A stretch of DNA of 64,000 bases from SIG307 sp045596385. GTDB lineage: Bacteria > Bacillota > Clostridia > Lachnospirales > Lachnospiraceae. The notes beneath the pieces are model-generated. The model had not been told where the DNA came from. It ran no database searches and saw only the letters and a program-made list of their open reading frames with translations. Made by a program: the position numbers and the translations under genes. The DNA is taken from assembly GCA_045596385.1 (NCBI GenBank), contig JAZOCC010000004.1, forward strand, positions 8,556 to 72,555, in the 5' to 3' direction. Of the stretch, positions 7,128 through 15,780 are shown in pieces (the first letter of the stretch is position 1; the number at the start of each line of letters is the position of its first letter).

Positions 7128-8513
7128 ATGAATTATTACGAGCGAATTCAAAATTCCATTGACTTTATTGAGGACAATCTGGCGGAGGAGATTACGGTGG
7201 AGCAATGCGCGAAACAGGCCTATATGAGCGTTTCGGGCTATTACCGGATGTTTCTGTCGGTGGTGGGGTATACCATAAAGGAATATATCCGGATGCGGCG
7301 ACTGACAGTGGCCTACGAGGAGCTGATAAAGGACGACTGCTCGGTGACGGAGGTTGCCGTAAAGTACGGATATAACTCCACGGATAGCTTTACGAGAGCT
7401 TTCAAGAGTCAATTCGGGACAGTGCCTTCGAAGGTAAAAGACATTTCTTCGCAACCGAAAATAAATCAATTTGCGAGGATCAATATTATGGAACGTTTTT
7501 TTGAAGAGAACAGCGCGTGGGTGGAAAACTATCCGGATGTAAAGGTTATTAAGGAACTTCCGCCGATGAAGGTGGCTTGTTTTACTTATTTCGGAGACGA
7601 GCCGGAAAGTCATGCTTTTGAAGAACTAAAGAAATGGGCTAAGGCTCACGGGATTTCTTTTTCAGACCAAAGCTACCGGATTTTCGGTTATAATAACCCG
7701 GACCCGTCGAATGTGGATTCGGATGAGACCTACGGGTATGAGTTTTGTGTAACCATTCCGGATGAACTGTACGAGACGTTGGAAGATGTGCCGGAAGACT
7801 TTACAAAGGGAACTTACGACTGTGTGAAACGACGTACTCTGTCCGGAGGAAAATTTGCGGTGACTTCTGTGAAGAGGGAAGGAAAAGAAGACATCGGCGA
7901 AGGGATTATGCTTGCCTGGAAGCGGTTCAATGAATGGCTGCGTGTGAGTAAATATACTTGGGGCGGTAAGCAGTATTTGGAGGAACACTTAGGTTTTTCG
8001 GAGGAGGATACTCACATCGGTGGTGTGGATTTGTACATTTCCATTCAGGATGCACCGAAGGAAACGATGACGGAAAAGGCGGAAGAGGAAATTCCGGCGT
8101 ATCGCGTGGCGGTGTTTCGGACGGAAGGTATGGACCCGGAGCAAAACGCTAGCGAAAGCTGGGAGCGTGCCCTTGCCTTTGCAAAGGGGCATATGCTGGA
8201 TTCCAAGGAGTGCCGGATTTTTCAGTATAACGCAGGCTTTAGCAGAAAACCACCGTTTTTCCATGTGGTGATGATTACGCTACCGGATTCTTTCACGGAG
8301 GATTTACCGGAGGTTAGCAGTTTCCCGGGCGGTACTTATATGACGATTCATGTGAGTTATGACCGCATCTTGGAGGGCTGGATGCTGATGGAAAAGTGGA
8401 GAAAGGATACCAAGACAAAGGCGGCAAATCACCAGTGGGTCGAGGAATGGACTCTGGATAACTGGGAATGGCCGTGCAGGGATATTAAAATCTGTTATCC
8501 GATACAAAGGTAA
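7128..8513 (+). CDS. AraC family regulator with two GyrI-like domains
   Basis: 461 residues. AraC double HTH at 8-105 (KYGYNSTDSFTRAFKSQFG). From about residue 135 a GyrI-like domain (LPPMKVACFTYFGDE) runs to about 300, and a second, weaker copy begins near 322 (EEIPAYRVAVFRTEGM) and runs to the C terminus. Start is supported by AGGAG nine bases upstream; a TATAAT box lies at 7089. An in-frame ATG at 7488 (Met121) follows GAGGAT at the domain junction. Two ligand domains on one DNA-binding head suggest either a pseudo-dimeric ligand pocket or sensing of two compounds; that is inference. Confidence 0.85.
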   Translation: MNYYERIQNSIDFIEDNLAEEITVEQCAKQAYMSVSGYYRMFLSVVGYTIKEYIRMRRLTVAYEELIKDDCSVTEVAVKYGYNSTDSFTRAFKSQFGTVPSKVKDISSQPKINQFARINIMERFFEENSAWVENYPDVKVIKELPPMKVACFTYFGDEPESHAFEELKKWAKAHGISFSDQSYRIFGYNNPDPSNVDSDETYGYEFCVTIPDELYETLEDVPEDFTKGTYDCVKRRTLSGGKFAVTSVKREGKEDIGEGIMLAWKRFNEWLRVSKYTWGGKQYLEEHLGFSEEDTHIGGVDLYISIQDAPKETMTEKAEEEIPAYRVAVFRTEGMDPEQNASESWERALAFAKGHMLDSKECRIFQYNAGFSRKPPFFHVVMITLPDSFTEDLPEVSSFPGGTYMTIHVSYDRILEGWMLMEKWRKDTKTKAANHQWVEEWTLDNWEWPCRDIKICYPIQR

Positions 8514-8526
8514 AAGAAGAACAGTG

Positions 8527-8557
8527 CCGGGCAGACGTTAAGTTTGCCCGGATTTTT
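8527..8557 (+). terminator. Intrinsic terminator
   Basis: CCGGGCA (8527-8533) with TGCCCGG (8545-8551), then ATTTTT. Confidence 0.8.
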
Positions 8558-8643
8558 CTTTCACATCCTCAAAAAAGTCAAGAAATTGCTCCTGTATCGT
8601 GTATAATAGATTTACATCGCGATGCAAAGAAAGGAAGTTGACT

Positions 8644-10146
8644 ATGAGTTATCCGTTACACACCCGTGCCATCATGGGGTATGTGGAGGCACATATCTGT
8701 GAAGGAAAGCTGGATTATGAAGTGCTGGAACGTAGGATGGGTTTTTCTTATGCCCACATTCGGGATTTCTTTAAGCGGCAGACCGGTATTTCTTTGGGAC
8801 AATATGTGCGTACCAGACAATTGGTTGCATCGGCCTTTGAACTGTTGCATACGGACAAGTCGGTGATGGACCTGGCCCTTGCTTACGGGTTTTCCAACCA
8901 CGAAAGCTATACCCGCGCCTTTACAAAGGCCATGGGGCGGACGCCCAGTGCCTTCCGGAAGGAACGACCGTTAATGGGAATGTCGGAGCTGACGGAAGGG
9001 TTGTACGGTATCGGATTGCTCAGTCGGAAAGAGCGAAGGAGCGATGTTGAGATGAGACAGAAAGAAAAATATCAGAACAGTGACAGTACGATTTTGTACG
9101 GGGTTCCCAAGGTGGAATGGGGAACCTACGGCGGTTCCACCCCGTATCCGATTTGCTTAAAGGCATGTGCGGATTACTTGGGAGAGGATCTGGGCTACGC
9201 GGAGATTTTGGTGGCTTGCGGCGGAGCTTTCCGCTTTACCTGGAACGAGAAGGAATGGGATATGAGTAATGTGGATATCTACCATACCTTTACCGAAGGT
9301 GGCGAAGAAACGGTGTATTCCTATGCGGCAAAGGCATTAGGCAGAGAGTTCTCCATGCTTGGCAGAACGAAGACTACCACCAAGGAAGAGTTTATTGCCT
9401 TTATTAAGAAACACATCGATGAGGGGCATCCGTGCATTGCCCAAGGTATCATCGGACCGCCGGAGGCGTGTATCATTACCGGATACCGGGACAACGGAAA
9501 TACCTTGCTTGGTTGGAACTTCTTCCAGAACGACCCGGCATTCGGCGGAGCTGTGTCCTTTGATGAGTGCGGCTACTTTGTTTGCGACAACTGGTGGGAG
9601 AATACGGACACCCAGGCGGTGATGTGTCTCGGACCGGTGGAAGGTGAGCCGTTCGGAACGAAAGAGATTCTAAAAACGGCTGTAGAGGTTATGACCGGAC
9701 GGCAAGACGGACCTTATCGTAAGGGTGTGGCAGGATTTGCCCCGTGGGTGAAGATGCTGTCCGAGGACAGTGCATTTTCCGGAGAGAATGAATCTTTGTT
9801 GTTTGAGAAAATGCTTTGTCAGGACGATGCTACCACTTGCTTGATTGACGGAAGAGGTTGTGCCGCAGAGTATTTCAAGCGACTTGCCGAGACGGTATCC
9901 GGATGTGCCGATGCAGATGCCAATGGAAAGAATACAGAGAGCTACAAGTTGCTTGCAGATCTGTTTGCGAAAGAAAAGAGTCTTGCGGAGCAGACCTGGT
10001 CGTTGCTTGGCGGTTGGGATAATATGGAGCAGAGACCGGTGAAGCTTGCGGAGAAAGCGGTACGGGAACAGGCGTGTGGGTATATCAAGCAGATTGAGGC
10101 ATTGGAAGGGAAGTGTCTTGCACTGTTGAAAGAGTTATGTGAATAG
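8644..10146 (+). CDS. AraC family regulator with C-terminal cysteine-protease-like (C39/BtrH-like) domain
   Basis: 500 residues from the ATG at 8644 (AAAGGAAG upstream); an upstream in-frame GTG at 8599 overlaps the TATAAT promoter box and is rejected. Residues 1-105 are an AraC HTH (AYGFSNHESYTRAFTKAMG). From about 137 the protein has a long domain with GGSTPYPICLKACADYL, GHPCIAQGI and ACIITGYRDNGNTLLGWN, an order reminiscent of C39-like/BtrH-like papain folds (Cys, then a strand before GYxDxG). The usual His before the GY strand is Cys here (EACIITGY), so peptidase activity is doubtful. The tail is helical and unassigned. AAGGAG precedes an in-frame ATG at 9052 near the junction. The domain assignment is tentative; the AraC part is firm. 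Confidence 0.75.
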   Translation: MSYPLHTRAIMGYVEAHICEGKLDYEVLERRMGFSYAHIRDFFKRQTGISLGQYVRTRQLVASAFELLHTDKSVMDLALAYGFSNHESYTRAFTKAMGRTPSAFRKERPLMGMSELTEGLYGIGLLSRKERRSDVEMRQKEKYQNSDSTILYGVPKVEWGTYGGSTPYPICLKACADYLGEDLGYAEILVACGGAFRFTWNEKEWDMSNVDIYHTFTEGGEETVYSYAAKALGREFSMLGRTKTTTKEEFIAFIKKHIDEGHPCIAQGIIGPPEACIITGYRDNGNTLLGWNFFQNDPAFGGAVSFDECGYFVCDNWWENTDTQAVMCLGPVEGEPFGTKEILKTAVEVMTGRQDGPYRKGVAGFAPWVKMLSEDSAFSGENESLLFEKMLCQDDATTCLIDGRGCAAEYFKRLAETVSGCADADANGKNTESYKLLADLFAKEKSLAEQTWSLLGGWDNMEQRPVKLAEKAVREQACGYIKQIEALEGKCLALLKELCE

Positions 10147-10163
10147 AGATTGCTGAAAGTTAT

Positions 10164-10197
10164 CGGGCGGACGTATGTGTTCGCCCGGTAGTTTTTT
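10164..10197 (+). terminator. Intrinsic terminator
   Basis: CGGGCG (10164-10169) with CGCCCG (10182-10187), then GTAGTTTTTT. Confidence 0.75.
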
Positions 10198-10339
10198 AGC
10201 AAAAACTTTTCCGCAAAGAAGGTGCTTATGTTACAATTATAATAAAACCATCAACATGCCAAAATCGGAAATGTTTTTCCTTCCTTCCTCGTGTATGCTA
10301 TAGGTGTAGCTACAACAAAGAACAGAAAGGAGTGTAAGC

Positions 10340-11635
10340 GTGTACAGAGAACTGATACAAGAAAGTCTTGATTATATCGAAGACAATTTGACGTGCAAGA
10401 TTTCCGCGCAGGAATTGAGTGAGCGAGCCGGTTTTTCCCTGTTTCATTACTACCGGCTGTTTCAGACGGCGGTGGGGCTGCCGGTGATGCAGTATATTTT
10501 ACGCAGGAGACTGCTTGGCGCCATCTATGAAATCAGTTGCGGCAGCAAGATGATTGATGTAGCCTTGCGGTACGGCTTTGAAACTCATGCGGGATTTTAC
10601 AAGGCCTTTGTGCGTGAAATCGGATGTACACCTGCACAGTATCTCAAACGGTACAAGGTGAAAAAGCCTTACCGGATTAACATTTTTGAGGAGGAACATA
10701 TTATGGTCTCACATAAGAAAGTGACAACGATTTTGAAGGCATGGGGATTGGAAAAGGAAACCGTCTCCGATATTTATTACGAAGGAACCGGGAACAAAAA
10801 CGAGTCTGCGGTTTACGTGGGAGAAAATTACGTGTTGAAGTTTGCGGCAAACTTAGGAAAGCTGAAAAGTCATATTGCCATTTCCAAGGCATTGGAAAAT
10901 GTAGGTTTGTACGCAGCAACGCCGGTGGAAACTCTCGCGGGAGAAGAGTACCTTGCGGACGGAGAATTGTATTTTTGTTTGACAAAGCGCCTTCCGGGCC
11001 AGCAGATTAAACTTGGTGCCATGTATGAAGACGGATTTGTGGAGAAGGCGCGTTTTATCGGGGAAGTCATCGGACAGTTAAGTAAGGCGTTGGCAAATGT
11101 GGAGGCATTGGTAGAGGAAGCCGACATGTACGGAAGCGTGGTAAACTGGGCAATTCCGCAGCTTACGGGCAAGCTTAACGTGCCGGAGCAGGTATTTCGC
11201 GACTACGAAGAGACCTTTGGTGCGCTTTATGAGAAGCTTCCGAAGCAGGTCATTCACAGAGATCCGAATCCGGGCAATATTATTCTGGCAGAGGATAAAT
11301 GGGGTTTCATCGACTTTGAACTGAGCGAAAAGAATGTCAGGATTTTTGACCCGTGCTACGCCGCAACCGCGATTTTGTCCGAAAGTTTTGAAGACGGAAA
11401 CGAGGCAAAACTGGCGAAGTGGGTACAGATTTACAAAAATATCATTATCGGATATGATGACGTGGTAAAGCTGACCGAAGAAGAAAAGAAGGCAATTCCG
11501 TATGTGGTATTGTCCAACCAGTTACTGGCTCTTGCCTGGTTTGCGGGACAGGAGAAGTTTGCGGAGCTTTACGAAACCAATAAGAAGATGACTGAGTGGA
11601 TGGTCAGCGTATTTGAGGAGTTAAAGGTGGAGTAA
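10340..11635 (+). CDS. AraC regulator fused to an APH-fold kinase domain
   Basis: 431 residues. AraC HTH at 8-105 (ALRYGFETHAGFYKAFVREI). From 122 to the end it is an aminoglycoside-phosphotransferase-fold domain: N-lobe lysine in YVLKFA (167), catalytic loop HRDPNPGN (306-313, the full HxDxxxxN) and metal-binding FIDFE (324-327 region). Unlike the stand-alone APH at 1712, the catalytic Asn is present. GAGGAGG (10688-10694) precedes an in-frame ATG at 10703 (Met122), exactly at the domain boundary, so the kinase could also be made alone. The domain may be a ligand sensor or an active modifying enzyme that also controls its own expression. No frameshift separates the two parts. Confidence 0.85.
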   Translation: MYRELIQESLDYIEDNLTCKISAQELSERAGFSLFHYYRLFQTAVGLPVMQYILRRRLLGAIYEISCGSKMIDVALRYGFETHAGFYKAFVREIGCTPAQYLKRYKVKKPYRINIFEEEHIMVSHKKVTTILKAWGLEKETVSDIYYEGTGNKNESAVYVGENYVLKFAANLGKLKSHIAISKALENVGLYAATPVETLAGEEYLADGELYFCLTKRLPGQQIKLGAMYEDGFVEKARFIGEVIGQLSKALANVEALVEEADMYGSVVNWAIPQLTGKLNVPEQVFRDYEETFGALYEKLPKQVIHRDPNPGNIILAEDKWGFIDFELSEKNVRIFDPCYAATAILSESFEDGNEAKLAKWVQIYKNIIIGYDDVVKLTEEEKKAIPYVVLSNQLLALAWFAGQEKFAELYETNKKMTEWMVSVFEELKVE

Positions 11636-11662
11636 GAGAGCTGAACTGATTTCGGTTGAAAG

Positions 11663-11692
11663 ACACTTGCATGTGATGTGCAGGTGTTTTTC
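11663..11692 (+). terminator. Intrinsic terminator
   Basis: ACACTTGCA (11663-11671) with TGCAGGTGT (11679-11687), then TTTT. Confidence 0.75.
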
Positions 11693-11787
11693 GTTTTTAA
11701 AGGACTTTTTTCTTGTACACATGGCTCTAATTTGATAAAATGATACTATGATCTCGTGATTGAAAAAGCACTATAAAGGGGGATTCT

Positions 11788-13050
11788 ATGCTAAAACTAG
11801 GCTATGCGCAAGCAGATATTACGCCCACCGAACCGATGGAACTGGTAGGCTTTTATCGCCCGGATAATGTGTCAAAGGGTGTGCAGAGTCCTTTGATTGC
11901 TCAAGTATCGGTGTGGGAAGATGTGGAGCGATGTTGTCTGATTACTGTGGACAGTCTCGGGTTTATGAAAGACATGACGGATTTTTTACGGGAGCGGGTA
12001 GGGGAGGTTCTTAGTGTGTCTAAGGACAAGGTTATGGTGTGTTTTTCTCATACTCATTCGGCACCCAATGCCGATAGTGAGAAGCAGTATTTTGAAATGA
12101 TATGTGACAAGGTTTCTACGGCTGTCGGTCGGGCAATGGCTGATTTGAAAACGATAAGTGTGGGACATGGAAACGCTGAAGTTGAGATTGGAGTGAACCG
12201 AAGACCGGAAGGAACGAGAATCGATAAGCGTTCAGGATGTTTACTGGCGCATGATGAGGAGGACGGGAAGAACCGCCTGCTTCTGGTACGTTTGACTGCC
12301 CACGGAAATGTACTGAAAGCTGATAATTACCGGGTTTCACCGGATTATTTCGGGGCTGTCAGAGAAAAATTGCAGGAGCAATACGGTTGTCCGGTCATGG
12401 TGCTGCAAGGGGCTTCCGGAAATATTGCGCCGAAGTATTTTTACTCGGAGAATACGCCTGTTGATGCAAGAGGACTGGCCTTTGTCAGGTCAAAGGATGC
12501 GTTACATAAAATGGCACAGGAAGTGGGCGAAAAGCTTGCGGAGGGGATGGCGCGGATAACATTCACGGCAGATACAACCGTGGGGATGTATTCCAAAGAA
12601 ATGACGCTTTACGCCGAGGTTCCTTCTTTATCGGTTGCGGAAAAAATCGCATCGGAGGCAAGGCAGTTGTGCGGAATTGACGGCACGGAATGGCTGACGG
12701 AAGTGAGCCGGTTGCGTGAATCGGGAGTTAGCAGACAAGAGGAAGGTGCGGAAGTGCAGTATTTCTCCATAGGGAACTGGTGCTTGTGCGGTGTTCCCTA
12801 TGAGCTGATGACAGAGTTTGCATTGGGCGGTGTGGAACGAATGGGAAATGAGTTCTTTTACATTAACGGCTATACCAATGGTTGTCTGTCATACTTTCCG
12901 ATGGCAGAAGAGTTTGACAAGGGTGGCTATGAGGTTTATTGGTCCATGTTGATTTATTACAAATACTTTCATCGGGTATTTCCGTTTGAAAGGGAGTCGG
13001 GAGAGAGATTGCTTAATTTTATGATTGAGAATGCTCCCCAAAACTGTTAA
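11788..13050 (+). CDS. Neutral/alkaline ceramidase-like hydrolase
   Basis: 420 residues, cytoplasmic. The opening GYAQADITPTEPMELVGF and the metal-site motif HTHSAP (88-93) are typical of the N-terminal domain of neutral/alkaline non-lysosomal ceramidases, and LQGASGNIAPKYF fits the family's Gly-Asp/Asn-rich metal-binding segment. The protein is much shorter than the classical ceramidases (about 650-700 residues) and has no signal peptide, so a different amide or ester substrate is likely. GGGGGATT precedes the ATG. Two esterases follow within 60 bases and read the same way, which suggests a small hydrolase operon. Confidence 0.75.
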   Translation: MLKLGYAQADITPTEPMELVGFYRPDNVSKGVQSPLIAQVSVWEDVERCCLITVDSLGFMKDMTDFLRERVGEVLSVSKDKVMVCFSHTHSAPNADSEKQYFEMICDKVSTAVGRAMADLKTISVGHGNAEVEIGVNRRPEGTRIDKRSGCLLAHDEEDGKNRLLLVRLTAHGNVLKADNYRVSPDYFGAVREKLQEQYGCPVMVLQGASGNIAPKYFYSENTPVDARGLAFVRSKDALHKMAQEVGEKLAEGMARITFTADTTVGMYSKEMTLYAEVPSLSVAEKIASEARQLCGIDGTEWLTEVSRLRESGVSRQEEGAEVQYFSIGNWCLCGVPYELMTEFALGGVERMGNEFFYINGYTNGCLSYFPMAEEFDKGGYEVYWSMLIYYKYFHRVFPFERESGERLLNFMIENAPQNC

Positions 13051-13103
13051 AATATAATGGGCGTTAAAGAAAAAGAGAAAGAATACAGAAAAGGAGAAGT
13101 TTT

Positions 13104-13889
13104 ATGGGCGTTATCAGGTACACTTTTTATTCTGAGGCTCTGCGCGAGCAGACCAACATTATGGCGATCGTGCCGTCCTTTGAGCCGTGGCGGCATAGGA
13201 TGAGTGCAAAGGAGTTTTATGAAACGTATCCGAAGCACAAGGTGCTCTACATTTGTCACGGCGGTTCCGACGACAGTTCCTTATATCTTCGCAGAACGCG
13301 AATTGAGGAGTATGCTAATGAGCGGGATTTGATTGTAATTTTTCCGGAGGTACGGAACAGCTTTTACAGCAACATGGTGCGGGGCAAGAAGTATTTTACC
13401 TATCTTACGGAGGAGCTTCCGAAGGTGGTGGAGAATCTGTTCCCGGTATCGAATAAAAGAGAAGACCGGTATGTATTGGGCAATTCCATGGGTTCTCACG
13501 GTGCCTTTAAATGGGCACTGAATTGTCCGGAGTATTTTGCGGCGGCAACGGGAATGTCCGGTGCGGGAGATTTGGAGGAGTTGGGCTTCTACGACCGGAT
13601 GCCGGACCGCATCATCAATTCCTTCGGAACTCTGGAGGAGTACAGAGGCAGCTACAATGATTTTAAGTTCCTTTACAGGAAACATTTGGCAGAAGGAGTG
13701 TCCTTACCAAGGCTGTATGCCTGCTGCGGTACCGAGGACGGCTTCTATCCGGGGGCAAAGAAGTTTGCGGTAGACGGGAAAGAAGCGGGGCTGCCGATTT
13801 TGTTTGAGGAAGGTCCGGGCGGACATGACTGGGCGTTCTGGGACAAGTGGCTTCCGGTTATGTTAGACCATATGTTAAAGGAGGATTAA
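13104..13889 (+). CDS. Esterase family alpha/beta hydrolase (copy A)
   Basis: 261 residues of the EstA/S-formylglutathione hydrolase type. The nucleophile elbow is GNSMG (S128), with oxyanion CHGG (about 52-55), an acid in CCGTEDG and His in GGHDW near the C terminus. No signal peptide. AAAGGAG precedes the ATG. It is followed 3 bases later by a paralogue with the same motif order (FTYLTEE, GAFKWA), so the pair arose by duplication. Substrate is not readable; family members deacylate short-chain esters. Confidence 0.85.
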   Translation: MGVIRYTFYSEALREQTNIMAIVPSFEPWRHRMSAKEFYETYPKHKVLYICHGGSDDSSLYLRRTRIEEYANERDLIVIFPEVRNSFYSNMVRGKKYFTYLTEELPKVVENLFPVSNKREDRYVLGNSMGSHGAFKWALNCPEYFAAATGMSGAGDLEELGFYDRMPDRIINSFGTLEEYRGSYNDFKFLYRKHLAEGVSLPRLYACCGTEDGFYPGAKKFAVDGKEAGLPILFEEGPGGHDWAFWDKWLPVMLDHMLKED

Positions 13890-13892
13890 GTC

Positions 13893-14666
13893 ATGGGAAT
13901 GCTTCATTTTGATTATTTGTCCCAGACCTTGGGATATCATACAAATATTTATTTCATTCTGCCGGCATGTACCCATGAGGGAAAAGCTCCGGCGGCAACG
14001 TTGTATTTGTTACACGGCGGTGCAGGAAACGGCATGGACTGGATCCGCTATACTTCCATTGAGCGGTATGCGGATAAGTACAACATCGCGGTGGTGATGC
14101 CGGAGGTGGATGGCAGCTGCTTTTATGCGGACATGAAGCACGGTTACAACTACTTTACTTACCTGACCGAAGAAGTGGTAGCGGTGGCAGAAGGACTTTT
14201 ACCTGTGAATAAGGAGCCGGAAATGCGTCTGGTGGCAGGCCTTTCCATGGGCGGCTACGGTGCTTTTAAGTGGGCCTTCAATCGTCCGGATTTCTTTGCG
14301 GCAGCGGCCAATTTGTCGGGAATTTCCTTTATTATGGACATTTTTGGCGGCAACGGTTTTGCGGCAAAGGATGCGGAGGATAAGTGCGGTCCGGTGGCGC
14401 TGAACTGGGGAAGCTTAGAGGAACTTCACGGTAGTATGAGCGACTCCAAAGAATGGATTGACAAAGCGGTTCGTGAAGGTACGAAGCTTCCGAAGCTGTT
14501 TGCGGCTATCGGTACAGAAGACTACAGCTACAAGCTTTCCTGTGACTATTTGCAGTATTGTAAGGAACAGGGAATTGAGGTACATTACGAGGAAATGCCG
14601 GGACAGCACGAGTGGATTGTCTGGGATACCATGATTGAGCGGTTTATGGCGTGGGCATTGCAATAA
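13893..14666 (+). CDS. Esterase family alpha/beta hydrolase (copy B)
   Basis: 257 residues, the closer match to EstA-type esterases: LHGG oxyanion segment (40-43), GLSMGGYGAFKW elbow (S118), IGTEDY acid and GQHEW histidine. It starts 3 bases after copy A with AAAGGAGG in the tail of that gene, so translation is probably coupled. No signal peptide. Confidence 0.87.
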   Translation: MGMLHFDYLSQTLGYHTNIYFILPACTHEGKAPAATLYLLHGGAGNGMDWIRYTSIERYADKYNIAVVMPEVDGSCFYADMKHGYNYFTYLTEEVVAVAEGLLPVNKEPEMRLVAGLSMGGYGAFKWAFNRPDFFAAAANLSGISFIMDIFGGNGFAAKDAEDKCGPVALNWGSLEELHGSMSDSKEWIDKAVREGTKLPKLFAAIGTEDYSYKLSCDYLQYCKEQGIEVHYEEMPGQHEWIVWDTMIERFMAWALQ

Positions 14667-14675
14667 GTTTTTGAG

Positions 14676-14714
14676 AAGGGGCAGTCACACATCGAATGCG
14701 ACTGCCCCTTTTTA
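14676..14714. terminator. Terminator between convergent genes
   Basis: AAGGGGCAGTC (14676-14686) with GACTGCCCCTT (14700-14710), then TTTT; the A-rich 5' side could also serve the minus strand. Confidence 0.85.
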
Positions 14715-14750
14715 TATGGCGCGAGAGTGTTTTCGGGACTTCATGTTCCG

Positions 14751-15614
14751 CTATTTCTTTAGATATTGTGCACGGTATTTGCTTGGTGAGATGCCGGCAA
14801 TTTTTTGAAAGGTTTTGAAAAAGTAGGCATAGCCGGAATAGCTCAGTTTTTCCTGCACCTGTGTAACCGTGTAGTCTTCCCGGAGCAGGGATTGGGCCGT
14901 GGATATTTTTTGCAGGGTGATGTAGTGGCTGACCGAAGTGTGTGTATGTTTCTTAAACAAGCGGGACAAATAGTCGGGATGTAAGAAAAAATGATTTGCC
15001 AAGTCGGTAACGGTCAAATTCTCATAAATATGTTCCTGAATATAGGCAATCATTTCGTTGGTTCGTTTCTGCCCGGACGAAATGGGGAAGTTCTGATTGC
15101 TTTCCGGAGAAAGGCGGTCCACCATTTCGTTTAATAGGGAAAGTATTTGAAAGAGACATGCCATGGCTTCGGGGGTGACGGACTTTTTGAAGGCAAGCAA
15201 ACGGTTTAAATATCTTAGAAACTTTTCTGTTCCGGCCTTATCCGGTGTCAGAAGCAGAGGGCGGTCACTTCGTTTCAGGTAGGAGAGTGTATCTGCGTTG
15301 TCGCAGAAAACGGCATCCAGCCACTGACTGTTGATGCTTAGAATATAGCGTTCATACATGATACCGGTCCCATGATAAAGCTGATGCACGCAAAAGGGCG
15401 GGATGATAATCAAAGTGCCTGCAGGGACTTTGGATACGGTGTCATTTAACAGAACATCCGGAAGGTCGGTTAAGGAAAAATACAACTCTACGGCATTGTG
15501 AGAATGAGGCCCCACCGGAGTGGCGGTTTGGCTGTGTTTATAAGCTACATCAAAGGGTGCTGCAACGGGAAACGTCAGGACTTGGCTTCTGTTTTTATTT
15601 GTTTCTGTTGGCAT
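14751..15614 (-). CDS. AraC family regulator (N-terminal cupin, C-terminal HTH)
   Basis: 287 residues from the ATG whose start is base 15614; GGAGGT lies seven bases before it, which favours it over the two earlier in-frame ATGs (15620 and 15650). Residues about 20-110 form a cupin-like sugar-binding domain (GPHSHNAVELYF; IIPPFCVHQLY), and about 190-287 the AraC HTH (LTVTDLANHFFLHPDYLSRL; GISPSKYR). It is divergent from the oxidoreductase/epimerase operon that starts 170 bases away, so it most likely controls that operon in response to a sugar or glycoside. Confidence 0.88.
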   Translation of the reverse strand: MPTETNKNRSQVLTFPVAAPFDVAYKHSQTATPVGPHSHNAVELYFSLTDLPDVLLNDTVSKVPAGTLIIIPPFCVHQLYHGTGIMYERYILSINSQWLDAVFCDNADTLSYLKRSDRPLLLTPDKAGTEKFLRYLNRLLAFKKSVTPEAMACLFQILSLLNEMVDRLSPESNQNFPISSGQKRTNEMIAYIQEHIYENLTVTDLANHFFLHPDYLSRLFKKHTHTSVSHYITLQKISTAQSLLREDYTVTQVQEKLSYSGYAYFFKTFQKIAGISPSKYRAQYLKK

Positions 15615-15780
15615 GGGCATTACCTCCACAAAAAAGTCGGAAAAATACATAAATGAAGTGCTTTATATACATATTATTCTTTTTTTGTCTATTTTACAAT
15701 AGGGTTAGAGAAAGAATTTGAATCAGTGCGTTGAAACTTTTGAAATGAGGGGGACGAGGTATCCGAAGGGGGCTGTGAAG

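Noticed and set aside
8599..8643. An N-terminal extension of the AraC gene from a GTG at 8599
   Set aside because: The GTG abuts the TATAAT box of the gene's own promoter; the ATG at 8644 has a good ribosome site.
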